From: Cepaea nemoralis
Lineage: Eukaryota; Mollusca; Gastropoda; Stylommatophora; Helicidae
Length of the DNA: 64,000 nucleotides
Assembly (NCBI GenBank): GCA_014155875.1
Contig: JACEFZ010014610.1
Coordinates: 323,501 to 387,500, forward strand
Reading direction: 5' to 3'
The notes beneath the pieces were generated by a model. It was given only the letters and a program-made list of their open reading frames with translations. It had not been told where the DNA came from and did no database searches. The first letter of the stretch is position 1. Every line of letters begins with the position of its first letter. The translations under genes and the position numbers were made by a program. Positions 21,377 to 33,600 of the stretch are shown one piece after another.

Positions 21377-23075
21377 TGTGATGGCCAAGTTTTGAAGTGA
21401 GAATTGCAATTAACGTCAGGGGGAGATAAGAAAGAATTTATGACAGGAATTCCTGGGAGATAAGTGTCTACTCTAGGCTAGGTATAAAAACCCATGCTAG
21501 ACCGTTTCCCTTCAGAATAAGTCAGACATTCGAACAGGTGAGAAGAGAGAGTAAATGTAGATTTCTTAGTAACTATCTAAGCCTTTTAGTTGTATGTACT
21601 GATTTTCAGTCTATATCTGATCTAGGTTATTGCAAGAACTATCATTGTCGTAGGTTACTTGAGTGTTCTTTCTAAGTTCTGTGTCCAATATCATTGTGCT
21701 TTAAGTGTTACTCTTCTGAGAAGTAGAAACTTATGGAAGGCAGATCTTGTCTAGATATACATGAGGTGTCGTAGCAGATGCTTGCCATTCCTTTCTAAAC
21801 TAGACTGTCTCTTTTTGGTGTGTGCATTTTTTAACCAGAATATAGTCAACTGACTATATTTCTTTAATTCTTACCACAGCATGGATAAGTAGGAACTGCT
21901 CTGAGTATTGTTTCTATGTCTCATATTTATGTAAACAATATTGTTACTAACTTTGCATAATGCCTATTATGTTAAAGTATTGGAGGTTTGATATATTTGA
22001 ATTGCCGTATGCATCAGTGTTGTTATAATCTGGATAGGCACTAGGCAAACATGTATTTAGTCTGTAACGTATATGGAAACTATGTTTCCCAGTTTGTTGT
22101 AGATAAGGATATTACTTACTTTTTTTTGCATTATACAATGTAGGTAAGAATAGCCTTATATGCCATTTTGTATTCACATACCCTAGGTTTATTTGATGTG
22201 ATTTGTTATATGATGACTCACTAAGAATAAATTGGTGTTATGCTATTGTGTGCGCATTGGCACATTGGCCATCGATTGCAGTGGAAGCAGAGGTGTAATG
22301 GTACTGACATTACCCACAATTGGTATAGGGTATATGGTGCTAACCTTTTCAGTGTATTGTGGGACGTGCATCCACGGTAATGCATGGAAACCTGGCACAG
22401 ATACCAGTCACGGCTTGTAAGCCCGGATGACCCGTTACTATGATAATACCATTACCGACCCTGTGAGCTGCTAAACCAACTTTGGACGGAGCGACTATGC
22501 GACACAGAATTTCTGTATTAGCAACATGGACATGGCTGCAGAAATGTAATAATTACAGGCGTGTGAGACAATTGAAAAGCCCGTCCCCGACTAAGACAGT
22601 AGGAGAGAGATATGGAGGGAGATGGTGAACGCAGTAGAGCTGGAAGATAAACTTGGCCAGACTGGTCATTGTATATGTTTTTACTAGAATATGTTTTACT
22701 TAGGATTGCACTGATGTAGAACTAGATATAACACATTCTTGATTTCTTTCAAGCTCTCACAAGGAGCGCCTATGTTTAAGATCTCAAGGACGAATGACGA
22801 CTAGGTTGTGCCAGGACTGACAGGAGTCAGAATACCAGCAATCTTTTTGTTGTTGTTGCTACTGGAGAGTGGGGATCTGGACCACAGATCCAGATAGTTC
22901 AAGTAACAAGTTATGTAATGTTTGTCATCACTATCATGTTATATGATTTCATCATCATCATCTTGAAATCAGATGTCTAATATGATTAGTAAATAAATGT
23001 TGTAGCATTGTAACTCATAGTTCTGTCGTTATATTTGTAATTCCAATTGTGCATACGTGTTGTGTGTGTACATTG
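21377..23075 (+). mobile_element. possible LTR of an unknown retrotransposon
   Basis: The segment begins TGTGATGGCCAAG and ends GTGTGTGTACA, and is followed by TTGGTGGGGGTTCAC, which could be a primer-binding region. It contains a TATA box (21483) and an AATAAA near 22993. No second LTR, target duplication or flanking gag is visible, so this rests on general appearance only. Confidence 0.25.
21483..21530 (+). promoter_or_regulatory. candidate TATA-box core promoter
   Basis: TATAAAAA at 21483-21490 is followed about 27 bases later by CCCTTCAGAATAAGTCAG, a plausible initiator zone. No coding frame follows. It may be the promoter of an LTR; a chance match is possible. Confidence 0.3.
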
Positions 23076-24180
23076 GTGGGGGTTCACTTACACACCAAGG
23101 AAGGGAGCAGTCAGGGAGAAAAACCTGTACTGGGATAGTTGTCAATTACACTTAAATTTAGACTTAAAAATCTATTCCAGCTAACCTTCTCTTTCCTATT
23201 CCTTGGCGAATATTCAGCACAGTTCATTTCAATTTTATAACGAGCCACTTGGAGCTGTACGTTGGATATTCAGGGCTTAATCTATAGTTCAGCCATATAG
23301 ATTTTGTCCCTAGTCAGCTTCTGACTATTTGGGGTTGCTCGCCAGTGAATAATACTTTCATCTAGGCGGTGGGCACCCCGACTTCTGACATACAGATTGA
23401 TTCAAACTATTTCGCACTCTCTACATTAAATGAAATAACTGATTCACGCGAAATAAATGAGTTTGTATTTCCCTGTTTTACGCGCGACGAGGGCACACTA
23501 TAAAATCATATTAAATAGCTGAGTTCAATATATACAAGTAATCAAAATAGAAGGTATGCAGGATAGCATATCTCCTTTGCCGCTAAATGTAGGGGAAAAT
23601 AGTACATTATGTGTACGGATAAATAGTACATTTCAAAATAAATGTTAACAAATGTACACGTCTATGAAGTATGATCATAGAGGAGTGAGAAATCGAAGTC
23701 AGATGGGGAAAAAAACAAAACAAGTGCGCTAGTGCACCAACTGCCATAGTTATTGAAAAGTCTAAATATACTATGTCCGCACAGCCACCTAAATAATAAA
23801 TAACACATTCATACCAACCCTTTGCTACCTTTATCAAACTTGGAAATTATCCAAATCACACATGCACAAAATCAACACCTGTGAGATGAGATGACTGAGA
23901 TGAGCTACCAATTTAACTATCCCAGACGGAGGAAGACATGATGTTATCAGACAGACATTGGGATCATCACCTTGTGCTGCATAAATTGGAAGGCGGGAGG
24001 TTAAACGGTTTGACTACTTCGTTACAAAGCTACACCATCAATTACCTGGACTGGGACTGGCACAACACCAAAGAAGATCTTGTACGAGTGTAAGAAGACG
24101 CCCGAGAAGAAAACGAGTTGACATCAAAGTCACGCGGAATCGCATTATCCAGTGCCACCTGTCAGACGCTGTAACAAATA
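23076..24180. other. no recognisable gene
   Basis: About 1.1 kb without motifs. TTGGGGTTGCTCGCCAGTGA and GGCGGTGGGCACCCC near 23330-23380 look like decayed SINE sequence but cannot be placed. Confidence 0.35.
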
Positions 24181-24183
24181 ATA

Positions 24184-24205
24184 CCCCCCCCCCCCCCCCC
24201 CCCCA
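24184..24205. repeat. poly-C tract
   Basis: An uninterrupted run of about 22 C. Similar homopolymer tracts occur at 27362-27378 (C), 52626-52641 (G) and 54725-54740 (G). Confidence 0.95.
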
Positions 24206-24309
24206 CGACGACTGACGGCAACATTTGAAGATAGTGATGATGAGAAAATATCTTATGAAGAAAATATGTATTCTAGAATATTCATTTGTAGTTCATGCTA
24301 TCTATTTTA

Positions 24310-25560
24310 TAAGTGGTTTTGTGTTTTCTTCTTCTCGTGCTTCACATTCGGAAACATTGGAAAAAGGTTCTTTCTCAAATACAATCGGCTAACAGGCTCG
24401 CATCGGGTGGACTTCTCGTGCCTCGTTGAATTCAAGTGCGTTGTAAGGTCTGTATGGAGATTATCTCTCCACCGCCTTCTTCGGGGTCTACGTGTCATTA
24501 TTTCGAAGTAGCGAGTTTTGTTTCCGTATTATCTCCTTCTGGAGTCTGCGCCGCAGCCATTGTAGTCTATAGCCTTCTGATAACCAGTGATACGGACTGA
24601 ACAATCATAATGTCTTTGTTCTTCTTCTTTTCCACTCTCCACTTGTGTATCCCTAACTGGGTGCACAGAGGCTCTAATTTGTGTGTCTCAGAGGGTTGTA
24701 ACAGGCTTCGTCTCCTTTCGGGTACTCCAGGTTTCGACTCACAGCCAACGTCTGATCAGTGTGTGTTTTTTGTTTTGGTGGTTTACGATAGCGCCTTGAT
24801 TTTTGTATATTTATGCTAGTTATCGGGTTGTCCAGAGTGGGGGGAGCTGTTTGTATTCTTCCCTTAGGAAGGTGGGAGCGTTGAAGAGTGTCGGGGTCTA
24901 CCAGTGTTTGGAGGGGCCGTTCTGTTAATGTCATGCTATTATCCTTGGGTAGGGGGGGGGGCCCAGATTTTTGGACCATTCCGTGCTAGGAAGTACGATA
25001 TTATTCTTGCTTATCGGTGGTGTGATAACCAGTCCCATCGGGCGCAATTTTTCCTGAAGGAGTCAATATTTCTAAGGTCTTTGGTTCAGCTGGGCCCTAT
25101 TATCTATATCTCTGGCATAACCGTCGCTGGATGTTCCTGCCAATATCACATTCCTCCTTTAGCCTTCTTACAACTTTCTCTAGAGCCAGAAGTGAAGAGT
25201 ATCGGCGATAGTGCAATCACCCTGTTTCAAGCCAATGGGTGTGGAAGGGGTCTGATTTCCATGCCATTTATATTTCTATATGTATAAGTAGCTCGGGCAT
25301 GCATAGTTTGGTCAGGTGTAATTACTTCATGGTAGTCAACTTCCTGCATAACATTCCATAGACTATTCTGATGGACACTTATCTAACCTTTTTGAAGCCA
25401 CAAAAATGTTTATGCAGAATTCTTGTAGATTCAACATGTTTCTACGAGGCTATTTGTCGTAAGATAAATACTGATCTAGTTGTTGATCGGGGGGGGTGTC
25501 TAAAACCCCACGTACTGATGACACTCTGTTGCGAGGTGATGTACCCATTACTGTGTGTGT
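24310..25560 (-). pseudogene. second copy of the endonuclease/reverse-transcriptase LINE, full of small indels
   Basis: The plus strand follows the 3' half of the intact LINE at 30649-31900 collinearly: TTATCTCTCCACCGCCTTCT (24464; compare 30768), GCCATTGTAGTCTAT (24558; compare 30876), ACTTTCTCTAGAGCCAGA (25171; compare 31511), ACATTCCATAGACTATTC (25351; compare 31689) and AGGCTATTTGTCGTAAGATA (25447; compare 31783). It covers the palm, thumb and C-terminus. Single-base insertions and deletions are very frequent and several are in homopolymers (GGGGGGGG runs at 24952 and 25490), while substitutions between them are fewer. It is 5'-truncated near 25560. Confidence 0.88.
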
Positions 25561-25564
25561 ATTA

Positions 25565-25735
25565 TTGAGGGCCTGGTACGGATTATTGGAAGTAAGTAGC
25601 GCAGTGAATATTGCGTACATCACCTCTCGTTACAACAGATGGGCTATCACAATTATGGACCAACACGGATATCATTGGTTTTCAGAATCAATTTCGCGTA
25701 CAGTTTTGTGTTTTGTTGTGGTTAAGATATCCGCA
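25565..25735 (+). mobile_element. family B SINE 3' part
   Basis: ACATCACCTCTCGTTACAAC, TATGGACCAACACGGATATC and ATTGGTTTTCAGAATCAATT match the 3' body of the SINE at 27535-27800 in order. The tRNA-like head is missing. Confidence 0.7.
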
Positions 25736-25739
25736 CGTG

Positions 25740-26730
25740 GTAATCGTACTTTTCACACTATGGTTGATAATAGGGGTTGGGGTGAGGGGGGGGGATTGTC
25801 TGTAATCATTTCCAGCTTCTCTAATATAAGTCGAAGAACGTGTACAGTATATTTCCTACCTGTGTGGGTAGGGGTGGGTGGTAGTTAGGGTATATTGGTA
25901 TGGGTGTGCTGGGTGTGTTTTATATAGACGTTTCACTACTTCACATTGCGCAAGCTAGAATGTAAAAACTGTATCGGGAAAGCGTGAGGGTGGGGGGCCG
26001 TAAGCGAGGAGGACGGGTGGACAGCGTGCCGGTCGGTGTTACCACATTTGTTTCGGAGGGTGAACGTTTGAGAGCAGGTTATGGCTCTCAAGCCCGAGTG
26101 CGGCCTATCTGAGAGTTCCACACATCCATCCCTCCATCTCCCATCCTCATGGCCAACGACATAAGCGCTCAAGCGCCGTCTCCGAGCACCAAGTTCGTGG
26201 CCTCCGTGCTCTCGAACTGCCTGGCCACATCCAGGATTTACTTCCGGCGTTGTCCCTCCTGGCCCGTTGATTGGCTGGTGGGGGCCCAAGTGCGCCATTC
26301 ATTCTGCTCATAACAGCCAACTTTTGACTGTCTCAGAGCTAATGTGCGTCACTCAGTTTACGATCTCCTTTGGTGTGTGCTTGAAGACTTGTTCATTTTC
26401 TTCTGTCTCCTGGTATTCTTTTGCGATTTCCTCAGACCCATTTCCACATCATCATTTTTGCAGCTCGGCGCATGGCGAACGCTCACCCAGAACGCAAGTG
26501 CGGTTCTAGGGATGCATCAACACTCTTTGCGTGCATGCGTGCAATGATATCTTTTATTATCAGATGTTTTTTCATCTTGCAAAAGACTACCTTCGTAACC
26601 AATTCTTGATCTAATGGTGCGTGCAACATCTCCCATCAGATGTTATGCGCGTGGTGTGCCGAGTAATTGCCGATTCACCTTGTGGTGTAAAATAATCCCA
26701 TTACTTGTATAATTACATGTGGTATGTCCT
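25740..26730. other. no recognisable gene; GC-rich block at about 25990-26290
   Basis: The GC-rich block carries a 120-codon minus-strand open frame without a known motif. G runs at 25780-25800 resemble those in the LINE copy to the left. Confidence 0.4.
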
Positions 26731-26734
26731 TCTT

Positions 26735-27045
26735 CCAGTGACCACCCCGCCACCGGATGTGCCTGCACAGGTGGCGAGGCTGGACACCCCGCCACCTGGC
26801 TTTTCCTGCACATGTCGCTTGACAACCCCGACACCTGGACTTTTCCTGCACAGTTGCAAGCTGGACTGCAAACCCCGCCACTTTACTTTTCTGACTCGCA
26901 TGTGCAGCTGGAACAGTGCGAGGCTGTGACTCAGGCGCGGCCGCGCACCTTGACCTTTTCCTTGGTACCCAGTGTCAGACTGGACCAGTGTCAGGTGCTG
27001 GGACCAACCCCGGCCACCTGGACTTTTCCTGGTACCAGTGTCTAT
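26735..27045. repeat. degenerate relatives of the 47-bp satellite, about six units
   Basis: Units such as ACCCCGCCACCTGGCTTTTC, ACACCTGGACTTTTCCTGCA and CCCCGGCCACCTGGACTTTT recur about every 45-60 bp. The rightmost unit (27003-27042, with TTTTCCTGGTACCAGTGT) is almost identical to the monomers of the 13-17 kb array, while those on the left have diverged and carry CTGCACA in place of CTGGTAC. Confidence 0.85.
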
Positions 27046-27049
27046 GTCT

Positions 27050-27235
27050 TCTTACAATTCAATTCTAACCCTAGCTGTTCACTGTGTGCAACAACCGCAT
27101 CTGCATATCTAATATTATTGATGCATCGTCCCCCAATGTTGATTCCTTCCATTCCATATCTTCTATGTTCACCCAGTGCATTTTTTCTTAAATAATGTTG
27201 CTTCTTCTGCTTTCCTCTTTCACCTTGAGGTCGTC
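27050..27235 (-). pseudogene. RTE-type LINE fragment around the catalytic box
   Basis: The minus strand reads INIGGRCINNIRYADAVVAH, which corresponds to the RTE block NGxxINNIRYADDTVLIA with the second catalytic Asp replaced by Ala. Short flanking residues fit the same region. It is only about 60 codons long. Confidence 0.6.
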
Positions 27236-27534
27236 ACACCTCGTTAGGTTCCTTGCTGGTCTGTTTGTGCGAATTCAGCTTGCATTTATTTAAGATGTGC
27301 TTCCCCTCAACAGATTCTACCCAAAGTAACAAGCTCTAACTATCCGTGGCTAGATTTATATCCCCCCCCCCCCCCCCACAGTTTTGCTAGTGTTGCTGGA
27401 TTACGGCCTACTCTTTTTAATAATTAATTGTAATAGTATATTTTACCTGAAACAATGTGCCCTCCGGTGCTTCCATTTGACGCCATTACTTGGAAAAACT
27501 AAGACAGCAACCAGTTGAGTTAAAATAGTTCAAC

Positions 27535-27805
27535 TAAAGAGAGCCACCAGGTAGTGCACTTTCCCATCGGCACGGTAGTCATGGGTTCAAATTCAGTTGT
27601 AGGCGATGTTTTCATTGGCCTTGGTTCCATGGTCGGCCCAGGATAAAATGGGCACCTGAAAATGGCTTGGGAAGTAAAGGTAGCCAGTGAGATATTGATA
27701 ACATCACCTCTCGACAACAGAGTGGTCTATCAATTATGGACCAACAATGATATCATTGGTTTTCTATCAATTTCAGCAGTTTACTTTGTTCTAAGTAATT
27801 AATAA
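27535..27805 (+). mobile_element. family B SINE, nearly complete
   Basis: The head has GGTAGTGCACTTTCCCATCG and the box B-like ATGGGTTCAAATTC (27581-27594). The body follows with CCAGGATAAAATGGGCACCT, GGGAAGTAAAGGTAGCCAGT and ATCACCTCTCGACAACAGAG. The 3' end runs into a (CAGT)n array, which may have begun as the SINE tail. Confidence 0.75.
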
Positions 27806-27810
27806 AGCAG

Positions 27811-28015
27811 TCAGTCAGTCAGTCAGTCAGTCAGTCAGTCAGTTTGTCTGTCAGTCAGTCAGTCAGTCAGTCAGTCAGTCTGCCAGTCAGTCAGTCAATC
27901 AGAGAGTAAATAATAAGTACGCATGTAAGTAAATAAGTGAGTGAGTGAGTGAGTGAGTGAGTGAGTGAGTGAGTGAGTGGGTCAGTCAGTCAGTCAGTCA
28001 GTCAGTCAGTGAAAA
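27811..28015. repeat. (CAGT)n and (GAGT)n microsatellites
   Basis: CAGT repeats occupy 27811-27898 and 27981-28010 with a few interruptions, and GAGT repeats lie between at about 27940-27978. Confidence 0.97.
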
Positions 28016-28029
28016 AGTAATTAAGAATC

Positions 28030-29703
28030 GAACGAACGAATGAACGAACGAAAATCTTTATTTTCAAAGGGTTAAGAATTGGGCACGCAGGCCCGTCTGA
28101 CATTGTGCCCTTCTTCTCTATTTCCTCTCATACATTCTTTCATTCAACATCTCTTATGAAGCAATTCCTTGACAACAAAATAACTATAAGCATTAAAACG
28201 CATGAAAAATAATCAATAATACATGACTCGTTGAGGCAATGTTTAACATGGGCACCATAAATACCCAAGGCGGGTGTAATGTGCCACACATATGGGAATG
28301 TTTGTTGTTTTAGTTGTCGTTCGAGATAATTTACCATTATTATTGTCTTTGTTGCTGTTTTTTTTTTTTTAAGGGGGCATGTAGTCTGTTCTGAGGTAGT
28401 GTTCAAACAGGTTGCGACTGTATGTATAATGATTGGTGGTGTCTTTGATTTCTTGTGGAAGATTATTCCACAACTGAGTGGCAGAGTATGCTAAGCTTGT
28501 TTTATATAAGTCTATCCTAGGTTTAGGGACATGAAGTATATTGAGTCGTTCACCATGTCTAGCGTTATATTTAAACAATGGCCAAAGGTAGCTTGGGGCA
28601 TTTTGAAATAGGATTTTATGAGTTAGTTTAGCCTTATTAAAAAGTAGGCGTTTGTGGAGTGGCAGTAACTTAAGACGTTCATGTAGGTTAGAATTGTTTG
28701 TAAACTTATCACCATTGATTAGACGCACTGCCCTTTTCTGGAGCGAATAAAGGCGTTTTGTTATTGATTTGGAGCATCCATCCCAGATTGTGGAGCAATA
28801 ATCAATATGTGTTTGTATGTGGGAAGTATAGAATATCTTTCTTGTGTTTTCGTCGAGGAAGTTTTTAATTTTGGCAAGTTGGTATACTTTTTTGGCTATT
28901 TGTTTAACAAGAGCATGAACATGGGAATTAAAGGATAGATTTTGATCTATGATAAGACCCAGTGCCTTGTGCTCGGTTACACTTTCTATAGGTGTACTAC
29001 CAATGTGCAGCTGAAGAGTTCCCTGCGAGTTTAGAGTGTGAAGTCTTTGCCACGTTCCTATTAACATAGATTTTGTTTTAGAAATGTTAATTTGCATGCG
29101 GTTTGCATGACTCCAGTTAACTACACTATTTATTTCCTGTTGCAAGGATAATTCTAGCACATTACGATCAATAGCGTTTGTATATACTGTGCAGTCGTCT
29201 GCAAATAAATCACAGGACGATGACAGATATAAGGGAAGATCATTTATATAAATGGCAAATAACAAAGGGCCAAGTATAGACCCCTGAGGTACTCCAATAT
29301 TAATGGTAATAGCTTGGGATAGAGATTTATTGTGTGATACTACTTGTTTTCTGTCTAATAAGAATGCATTTATTAATGTCACTATATTAAAGCTTACTTT
29401 CATTGTTTCTAGTTTTTTAATAGGATAGTATGATCTATGATATCGAATGCTTTTTTAAAGTCTATAAACATCGTTCCACATAGAGTATTGTTGTTAATAT
29501 TTTGATGCCAGTTTTCTATCATGTTTGTTAGGGCCGTATGGCAGGAATATTTTGGCCGAAATCCTGACTGACTGTCAGCTATTAGTTTGTGGCGAACTAA
29601 GTGCTCTAGTGTTGTTTTGTGGGTGTGCTTTTCTAGCGGTTTGGATAAAGAGGATAATATGAAAATTGGCCTATAATTACTGTAGCATGATGAATCACAA
29701 TTA
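28030..29703 (-). pseudogene. CR1/L2/jockey-like LINE, 3' part: reverse transcriptase with one frameshift
   Basis: The minus strand begins at the fingers (NYRPIFILSSLSKPLEK, SQSGFRPKYSCHTALTNMI), continues with GTMFIDFKKAFDIIDHTILL (first palm Asp), then in the next frame GVPQGSILGPLLFAIYINDL, the catalytic FADDCTVY, NRMQINISKTKSMLI and HKALGLIIDQNLSFNSHV, and ends after LWNNLPQEIKDTT. One 1-bp shift between 29403 and 29409 falls in an A run; otherwise the frame is open for more than 440 codons. The 3' untranslated region ends AAAATAAAGATTTTCGTTCG on the minus strand, a CGTT-type repeat tail. The 5' half of this element lies at 36082-37255. Confidence 0.85.
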
Positions 29704-30625
29704 ACCATTCCCAGCCCGACACATTCATAAAAATACGTTAAGTCTGAAAGGGGACCATCCCAAATAGAAGGGCTATTCTTAGATCGAATGTTCCAGAACG
29801 AGTTGGGGGAGGACAGCGGTATGCGCTTGTCTTTTCATTGGCTAATAAGTAATGAGCCCACGCTGTTTGCTAGGCCACATTTGAAAATTGGCAGTTCGAG
29901 CCAAGATTCCATCCGGAGCGGTAGCTATTTTGTGACGTGATGACCCAACAATGCCCTTAAAGATTCGATAAAATATTGTTCTCTGGACAACAGGTACCAC
30001 TTTAAAACATACTTTAATGTTGTGGACGCCTAGTGAACGAAAGAGAAGAATATATGAGTATTTTATGAATAAAATGTGAAAGTGAAAAACAGAACTTCTG
30101 TGCGCCAGTATTCTGAATACTGCTTCTTCAACCTTGACAGGTCTTCTACGCTGTATACTCCAAGTGCATATCAATCCCTTGTTGTGACTGGTTGCGTATG
30201 CTTGATGAATGTATAGTACACTCATGCAAATTCGCAAACCCAAACCCCTTGTGCATTCTTCATGCCTGGGATGACTCATTCTTAAATCAACCGTACCTTT
30301 GCTCTCGCGAGTTAACATATGGCAGTCTGAATTGGAATGGGTGATGTAAACATGTACAAGTTCCTTTGTAAAACGCTGAGAATGTTGGAGTGAATGAGCT
30401 GGTGCTTTGATAAGTAGCCTCTCACATTAGTAGAAAGACAGATGCTTCATATCAATATGTAGGCGGGACGTGATGGCACGCCAGAATTGCAAAGTTCATG
30501 TGATGGCCTGGTGGCTAGATTACGCTCAAGAGAATACCATTTCTCTCTGCAGCATTACACGGGTACCTCTACTGTTGGTAGGTTCATATAAACTAGTTCC
30601 TAAACGGACCATAGGTGTGTGAACC

Positions 30626-30637
30626 TGTGTCTTAGTT
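30626..30637. repeat. target site duplication, left copy
   Basis: TGTGTCTTAGTT, identical to 33854-33865. It abuts the (GAA)n tail of the LINE. Confidence 0.93.
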
Positions 30638-33600
30638 CTTCTTCTTCTTCAGCATTCCGAGCCATTGAGGTTCTTTGCTGCAAATACAATCTGTCTCCAT
30701 TCGTCTCTCTGGTGGACCTTCTCTTGCCAGTCGTTGATTCCAAGTGCTTGTAGGTCTGTATGTATATTATCTCTCCACCGCCTTCTTGGTCTACCTCGGG
30801 GTCTACGGTCATTTATTTCCTGAGTGTAAGCGAGTTTTGTTTCCCTATTATCTTCCATTCTTTCTATATGCCCCAGCCATTGTAGTCTATTAGCCTTCAT
30901 GATACCAGTGATTAGCGGGGACTTAAACAAATCATAAATGTCTTTGTTACTTCTTCTTTTCCACTCTCCACTTTGTGTATCCCTAATGGGTCCAAAGATG
31001 CGTCTTAAAATTTTGTTCTCAAAGGTTTGTAACAAGGCTTCGTCTCCTTTCGTTGTACTCCAGGTTTCAGAGCCATACAGCACAACTGGTCTGATCAGTG
31101 TTTTGTATATTGTGATTTTGGTGTTACGAGATAGCGCCTTTGATTTTAGTAGATGTTGTAGTGCATAGTATATCTTATTTCCAGAGTTGATTCTAGTTTG
31201 TATTTCTTCCCTTATGATGTTGGAGCAGTTGAAGATTGTACCCAGGTATTTGTATGTTTCCGTTCTTTTAATGGTCATATTATCTATTTGTATGTGGCCA
31301 GAGTTTTTAGCCATTCCGTCTCTTGAAATTACCATATATTCTGTCTTATCTTGGTTGATAACCAGCCCCATCTGTTGGGCTTTTTCCTTTAAGTGAGTCA
31401 ATATTTCTAATGTCTTTTGTTCACTTTGCCCTATAATATCTATATCATCTGCATAACCAAGCAGCTTGGATGTTCCTCCAATATCACATTCCTCCTTTAC
31501 CTTCCTTACAACTTTCTCTAGAGCCAGATTGAAGAGTAGCGGCGATAGTGCATCACCCTGTTTCAAGCCAGATGTTATTTGGAAGGGGTCTGATTTCCTG
31601 CCTTTATATGTTACTATATTATAAGTATCTTCCATGCATAGTTTGGTCATGTTAATTAACTTCCTTGGTATTCCAAATTCCTGCATAACATTCCATAGAC
31701 TATTCCTATGGACACTATCATAAGCCTTTTTAAAATCCACAAAAATGTTATGGAGATCTCTTTTATATTCCCAATGTTTCTCGGCTATTTGTCGTAAGAT
31801 AAATATCTGATCTATTGTTGATCTGTTTTGTCTAAAACCCGCCTGGTAGTCACCTAATATGTCTTCTGAATATGGTTTTAGTCTATTTAGTAATACTGCG
31901 GATAGTATCTTATAGCTTGTGGACAGTAGTGATATTCCTCTATAATTTCCACATTGGAACTTGTCTCCTTTCTTAAAGATAGGTATCAATAATGACTCTT
32001 TCCAGTCATGGGGTAATTCTTCTGTCCTCCAGATTTTTATTATTAGTTCGTATAGCTTTAGATGTAATGCATGGCCACCTGCCTTTATAAATTCAGCAGC
32101 AATTCCATCAGTCCCAGTTGCCTTATTGTTTTTAAGTCGTGTGATTACATATAGGATTTCTTCAAATGTAGGTTCTTCAATTTGTGGTTCGCATGTTAGA
32201 ACCTCTTCCTGTGGGAAAATGTTACTTGGAGCTTCACAATTTAGTAATTCAATAAAATATTCTTTCCATGTGTTGCACATTTCTTCATTGGTATTTATCA
32301 TATTCCCATTTTTGTCTTTTAAACCATATGTGTTTTGTTGGTGCCCTCGTTTCATTGACTTCAGTACTTTAAAAAACTTTCTGGATTCATTTTTCTGGTG
32401 ATTAGTTTCCAAATCTTTGATTATATTACTCATATATTCTCGCTTCTGCTGTCTGACTATTTTTGTAGCCTCTTTACATTCATTTCTATAATGCTCTTCC
32501 TTTTGGATGTTATTGATGTCATTTAACCATACATGTCTGGCATTCTTCTTCTTAGTGACTGCTTCTTCACATTTTTGATTGAACCATCTGTTCTTTCTAT
32601 GCGTGGTTGACACACCGAGACATTCTTCTGCGGTAGATTGAATTGTATTCTTGATGTTCAACCAAGTTTGGTCAACGCTTTCCTCCAAAGGGTTTTGCAA
32701 AGTTTCAAGTTTACATTTTATTTCATCTGTAAATTTCTCTTTGACTGTAATGTCTTGTAGTTTTTCTCTGTTATATGTTGGGTGTAATCTTTGTAATTTA
32801 GTATAGAAAGCTCTCTTAAGTTTTATTTTAAATTTTGCTCCAACGAGGAAATGGTCACTATGGCACTCAGCTCCTCTATAACTTCTGACTTGCTGTATGT
32901 TTGATGCATTTCTGTTGTTAATTAAAATGTGATCTATTTGATTATAGGTTCTCTTGTCACATGATTTCCAAGTTTGTTTGTGTATATCCTTTCTTTGTAG
33001 TCTGGTACTGCTAATCTGCAGTCCTTTGGCTTCTGCCAGGTTGATGACTCTCCATCCATTATCATTTGAAGTTGTATGTAGGCTTTCCATACCGGCCACT
33101 TTTTTATTAGTTTGCTCTCTACCTATTTTTGCATTGAAGTCTCCCAGCACAATCAGGATGTCCTGTTTGGGGGTTTCTTCTATGACATCTTCCAGATCAT
33201 TATAAAAGTCTTCTTTAATATCATCTTCTTTCTCTTCAGTAGGTGCATGTACATTAATCATCGTTATATTTTTCCATTTACCTTTTATTCGTAATTTACT
33301 AATCCTGTCATTAAAAGCTTTAAAGTTTAAAATGTTCCCCCATAACTCTTTTTTGATGACAAATCCTGTTCCTAATTCATGTTTATTTTGGGTGTTTCCT
33401 CCATATATTATAATCATTCCATTTTGCTCTAAAGTACCCTCTCCTGGCCACCTTATTTCTTGAATTGCTGTGATATCCATTTGATATTCAACCAGCTCCC
33501 GGGTTAGTTCTTCGGCCGCTCCAGCTCGATATAGTGTCCGTACATTCCATGTTCCAAATCTCAAAAGTCCTTTAACGTTCCAAGGTCGTTGTCCAGATAA

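Noticed and set aside
21850..21870. Hairpin TATAGTCAACTGACTATA as a regulatory or terminator structure.
   Set aside because: An 8-bp stem in AT-rich DNA is expected by chance and nothing around it supports a function.
29842..30318. A 158-codon minus-strand frame as a host gene.
   Set aside because: No motif is recognisable and it lies within the unknown insertion. Without homology or transcript evidence I do not call it a gene.
31961..32401. Plus-strand frames of 60-146 codons across 30.9-33.3 kb.
   Set aside because: They are shadows of the long minus-strand LINE reading frame.
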